Shown in pieces: positions 4,569 to 6,996 of a DNA stretch of 6,996 bases. The notes under the pieces were generated by a model. It was not told where the DNA came from and did no database searches. It saw nothing but the letters and a program-made list of their open reading frames with translations. The DNA lies in the NCBI GenBank assembly GCA_022563115.1, contig JADFNY010000204.1, positions 1 through 6,996 on the forward strand, written 5' to 3'. Source of the stretch: Acidobacteriota bacterium (GTDB lineage: Bacteria > Acidobacteriota > UBA890). Numbering within the stretch: position 1 is the stretch's first letter; each line of letters opens with the position of its first letter. A program made the position numbers and the translations under genes.

Positions 4569-5825
4569 ATGAAGAAGATCGTTGTTGTCGGCGCCGGAGT
4601 CATCGGTCTGCTGTGCGCCTACGAGATCCGCCGCCGCGGCGGCGACGTGACCGTCATCGACAAAGGCGAGCCCGGGGGCGCGTGCTCGCTCGCCAACACC
4701 GGCTGGGTGGTCCCGTCGTTCTCGTCGCCACTGCCGGGGCCCGGCATCGTCGGGCCGACGCTCAAGTGGATGTGGAGCGCCGACAGCCCCGTCTATATCC
4801 GGCCGAGCGCTGTCCCCTCGATGGCGAGCTGGCTGTGGCAGTTTTGGCGTCACTGCAATAGCGGTGACCACGCCGCCGGCCTGGCTGCGGTTACCAGCCT
4901 GAACCGGCACACGATCGAGCTGTTCGACGCGATCAAGGCCGACGGGGTCGACTTCGAGATGCACGAAGCGGGGCTGCTGTGCGCCTTCATGACCCGGGCG
5001 GGCTATGAGCGCGCGCTGGCGAACTTTCACGCCATCGACGCGGTGCACAGCCTCGAGATCCATGAGCTCAAGGGCGCCTCGCTGATGGTGAAGGAGCCGG
5101 CCCTCTCGGACGACGTGATCGGCGGCATCTTGATTGCCGGCGAGCGCCACGTGCGACCGGAGACGCTCAACGCCGGCCTGGTCGACTGGCTGAACCGATC
5201 GGGCGTCGAGATCACGACCGGGGTCGAGATGCTCGGGGTGACCCAGGAGGGCCTCGCCGTCAACGGCATCGAAACGACCGCTGGGCACATCGCGGCCGAT
5301 GTGCTCCTGCTCGCCACCGGCGCATGGTCGGGTCGACTGGCGAGAGAGCTCGGCTTTCGACTGCCGATGCAAGCCGTCAAGGGCTACACGATCACCATCG
5401 AGTCACCCGCCGTGCAGCTCCGGGGCCCCGTCTACTTCCCCGAGAAGAAGGTCGTCACCAGCCCCTTCGAGGGTGCCCTGCGCATCGGCGGCACGATGGA
5501 GCTGTCGGGCGTCAACACCGACCGCGATCCCCGCCGGCTGGCGGCCATCCGCCGCGTCGGAGAGGCGTTTCTGCCCGGATGCTTCGAGGGTGAGAGCCAG
5601 ACCGAGTGGATGGGGATGCGACCGGTGACACCGGACGGCCTGCCGGTGATCGGACGAGCCCCCAACTACGACAACGTCTACCTCGCCACCGGCCACGCCA
5701 TGCTCGGCGTGACGCTCGGCCCGGCCACCGCGGCGGCCACCGCCGACCTGGTGCTTGCGGGGCACACCGGCATCCCGGTGGCGCCCTTCGACCCGTCCCG
5801 GTTCGTCGAACCGACGCGAACCTAG
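4569..5825 (+). CDS. DadA-like FAD-dependent D-amino-acid dehydrogenase
   Basis: This 418-residue protein has the usual length and layout of the DadA branch of the DAO superfamily. The N terminus KKIVVVGAGVIG carries the GxGxxG dinucleotide fold (G8, G10, G13), with D31 ending the second strand to bind the FAD ribose. SLANTGWVVPSFSSPLPGPG (40-59) corresponds to the DadA segment S-(F/L)-A-N-x-G-x-x-x-P. ATGAWS (about 269-274) is the second FAD contact. RPVTPDGLPVIG (351-362) and GHAMLGVTLGP (375-385) form the closing FAD-binding block. DadA enzymes oxidise D-amino acids to 2-oxo acids and ammonia, passing electrons to the respiratory chain at the inner membrane. Related enzymes act on D-hydroxyproline or other N-substituted glycines, so the substrate is open. 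The start is ATG 4569, just before the conserved N terminus; TTG 4509 would add 20 unconvincing residues. It converges with a carrier gene downstream. Confidence 0.85.
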   Translation: MKKIVVVGAGVIGLLCAYEIRRRGGDVTVIDKGEPGGACSLANTGWVVPSFSSPLPGPGIVGPTLKWMWSADSPVYIRPSAVPSMASWLWQFWRHCNSGDHAAGLAAVTSLNRHTIELFDAIKADGVDFEMHEAGLLCAFMTRAGYERALANFHAIDAVHSLEIHELKGASLMVKEPALSDDVIGGILIAGERHVRPETLNAGLVDWLNRSGVEITTGVEMLGVTQEGLAVNGIETTAGHIAADVLLLATGAWSGRLARELGFRLPMQAVKGYTITIESPAVQLRGPVYFPEKKVVTSPFEGALRIGGTMELSGVNTDRDPRRLAAIRRVGEAFLPGCFEGESQTEWMGMRPVTPDGLPVIGRAPNYDNVYLATGHAMLGVTLGPATAAATADLVLAGHTGIPVAPFDPSRFVEPTRT

Positions 5826-5834
5826 CAGGTATTC

Positions 5835-5879
5835 GGAGGACCCTGCGAGGCGGCGCAGGTGCCGATCAGCGGATCCTCC
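5835..5879. terminator. Nested GC-rich hairpin between convergent genes, possible bidirectional terminator
   Basis: In the 70-bp gap between the two stop codons, GGAGGA (5835-5840) pairs with TCCTCC (5874-5879). Inside it CCTGCG (5842-5847) pairs with CGCAGG (5854-5859) around a 6-nt loop. The symmetry would serve both strands. There is no T-tract on either side, so if it terminates transcription it is not a textbook intrinsic terminator; it may instead block read-through or protect 3' ends. Confidence 0.45.
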
Positions 5880-5895
5880 TCGCCGTCACGTTAGC

Positions 5896-6996
5896 TCACC
5901 TCAGCCCGATGGCGATGGCGATGGCGATCGAGACCGTGCCGAGCGCGATGAGCGCCAGGTAGAGCGGCAGCGTGAACTTGATCCAGTCCTCGTAGCGCAC
6001 CCCTGCCGCGGCGAGCATCGCCAGCAACGCCCCGTTGGTCGGCGTCATCATGTCGCAGAGGCCCGCACCGTATTGATAGGCGAGCACCACGACCTGTCGG
6101 GAGAGACCGAGCAGGTCGGAGAGCGGCACGAGGAGGGGCATCGTGAGTACGGCCTGGCCGCTGACGCTCGGCACCGGCACATGGATGATGGCCTGGGCGA
6201 CGACCATTCCGAGGCTCGACGCCAGCAGCGGCAGCTCTTCGAGCGGCGTGAACATGGCGCGCACGATCGTGTCGACGATCCGTCCGTCCGCGAGTACGAC
6301 GAAGATGGCGCGCGCGAAGCCGATGAGCAGTGCGGCGTACGCCATGCCTTGAAAGCCACGCACGTACGCCTCGGCGGTGCCGGTGACGCCCATGCCCGCG
6401 AGCAGGCCGATGAGCACGCCCATGATGAAGAACGCGCCCGAGAGTTGGTTGAAGTCCCACCCCCACCGCAGAAGGCCGACCACGAGGATCCCGAAGGTCG
6501 CACCGACGAGCCCGAAGATCACCCAGTCCTTGCCGGCGATCCCGGCTTCACCCGAATCCTCCACATCTTCCGGTGCCCGCCGTTCGCGTTGCGCGTAGCG
6601 CATCGTCATGCCGATCCAGAGCGCCAGCGCCAGGACCAAGAAGACGCTGCGGAAGAGTGCCCCCGAGCCCAGCGGGAGCTGCGCCAGGTGCTGTGCGATT
6701 TGGACCTGGAAGGGGTTGATGGGGCTGAACGCCGATCCGACGACCGCCGCACCAACGCTCATCGCGACCGCGACGACCGGGGTGAAGCCGAGCCTGCGCG
6801 TCAGGATGAGCAGAACGGGGATCAGCGGAATGATCTCCTCGTGCATGTTCTCTACCACGCCACCTATGGCGAAGAAGATCAAGACGACGGGGATGACCAG
6901 CAGGTCGTGACCGCCAAGCGTACGGACCAGCGAGGTGACGCCCCGCCGAAGCGCGCCCGTTTCGTCGACCACGGTGAACGCCCCACCGATAAGGAA
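5896..6996 (-). CDS. YfcC/DcuC-family membrane carrier, C-terminal part (partial)
   Basis: The frame is open from the right edge (first codon 6996-6994) to TGA 5898-5896, giving 366 residues; the N terminus lies outside the window. It begins FLIGGAFTVVDETGAL, followed by about nine hydrophobic segments. Recognisable blocks are ENMHEEIIPLIPVLL, SAFSPINPFQVQIAQ, GMGVTGTAEAYVRGFQGM, ALLIGFARAIFVVLADGRIV, HVPVPSVSGQAVLTMPLLVP and MMTPTNGALLAMLAAAGVRY-DWIKF. This order and these glycine/proline-rich re-entrant motifs fit the YfcC branch of the DcuC (C4-dicarboxylate carrier) family, inner-membrane carriers often annotated as basic-amino-acid or peptide/short-chain-acid antiporters. The hydrophilic loop at about residues 137-153 is cytoplasmic-looking and acidic. 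Substrate is not deducible. It faces the dadA-like gene tail to tail; a shared role in amino-acid use is suggested only by proximity. Confidence 0.8.
   Translation of the reverse strand, partial: FLIGGAFTVVDETGALRRGVTSLVRTLGGHDLLVIPVVLIFFAIGGVVENMHEEIIPLIPVLLILTRRLGFTPVVAVAMSVGAAVVGSAFSPINPFQVQIAQHLAQLPLGSGALFRSVFLVLALALWIGMTMRYAQRERRAPEDVEDSGEAGIAGKDWVIFGLVGATFGILVVGLLRWGWDFNQLSGAFFIMGVLIGLLAGMGVTGTAEAYVRGFQGMAYAALLIGFARAIFVVLADGRIVDTIVRAMFTPLEELPLLASSLGMVVAQAIIHVPVPSVSGQAVLTMPLLVPLSDLLGLSRQVVVLAYQYGAGLCDMMTPTNGALLAMLAAAGVRYEDWIKFTLPLYLALIALGTVSIAIAIAIGLR

Noticed and set aside
4482..5372. Minus-strand open frame of 296 codons antisense to the dehydrogenase
   Set aside because: The plus-strand frame is an unmistakable DadA-like protein; the antisense frame has shadow composition.
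5891..6466. Arg/His-rich minus-strand open frame overlapping the carrier gene
   Set aside because: Alternative frame of the YfcC-like gene, which has clear membrane segments and family motifs.

Overview
This GC-rich bacterial window reads as chromosomal DNA from an Acidobacteriota-like organism or a related environmental lineage. The lineage hint is inference. It rests mainly on MacB/FtsX-type permeases of the kind found in large numbers in Acidobacteriota, plus a minor-pilin operon and high-GC codon use. No rRNA or tRNA gene, CRISPR array or transposase was seen.

Left part (1-1200): the tail of an ABC transporter permease ends at 194. A small PilZ-domain protein (probable c-di-GMP sensor) follows on the same strand, with a GTG start supported by a strong Shine-Dalgarno sequence. 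Then comes about 450 bp of gene debris. One piece is the remnant of a second MacB/FtsX-like permease, in which an N-terminal periplasmic piece is joined directly to a C-terminal membrane piece. It abuts, tail to tail, what looks like the severed C-terminal end of a polysaccharide deacetylase on the minus strand.

Central part (1201-4200, minus strand): a three-gene type IV pilus minor-pilin operon, transcribed pilX-like, pilV-like, pilW-like. The PilX-like protein is very large (554 aa), acidic and cysteine-free, with a body that looks like a repetitive beta-solenoid. The PilV-like protein carries a textbook calcium-loop motif. PilV and PilW overlap by ATGA. The operon is read from an AT-rich island (about 18% G+C over 4061-4160) with a good sigma70-like promoter and three A-tracts spaced exactly 10 bp apart. 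No PilY1, FimT/FimU or PilE gene is present in the window.

Right part (4200-6996): a 370-bp stretch without an intact gene holds a short fragment resembling the start of a VOC/glyoxalase-fold protein. It is followed by a complete DadA-like FAD-dependent D-amino-acid dehydrogenase (+). Convergent to it is the C-terminal 366 residues of a YfcC/DcuC-family membrane carrier (-), cut by the window edge. A nested GC-rich hairpin lies between these two genes. The pair suggests amino-acid uptake or exchange and oxidation, but they are not co-transcribed.

Overall, the window shows a self-contained minor-pilin transcription unit flanked on both sides by broken genes, as if it sits in a locus with repeated rearrangement. 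A PilZ protein nearby makes a c-di-GMP link to pilus function plausible but unproven.
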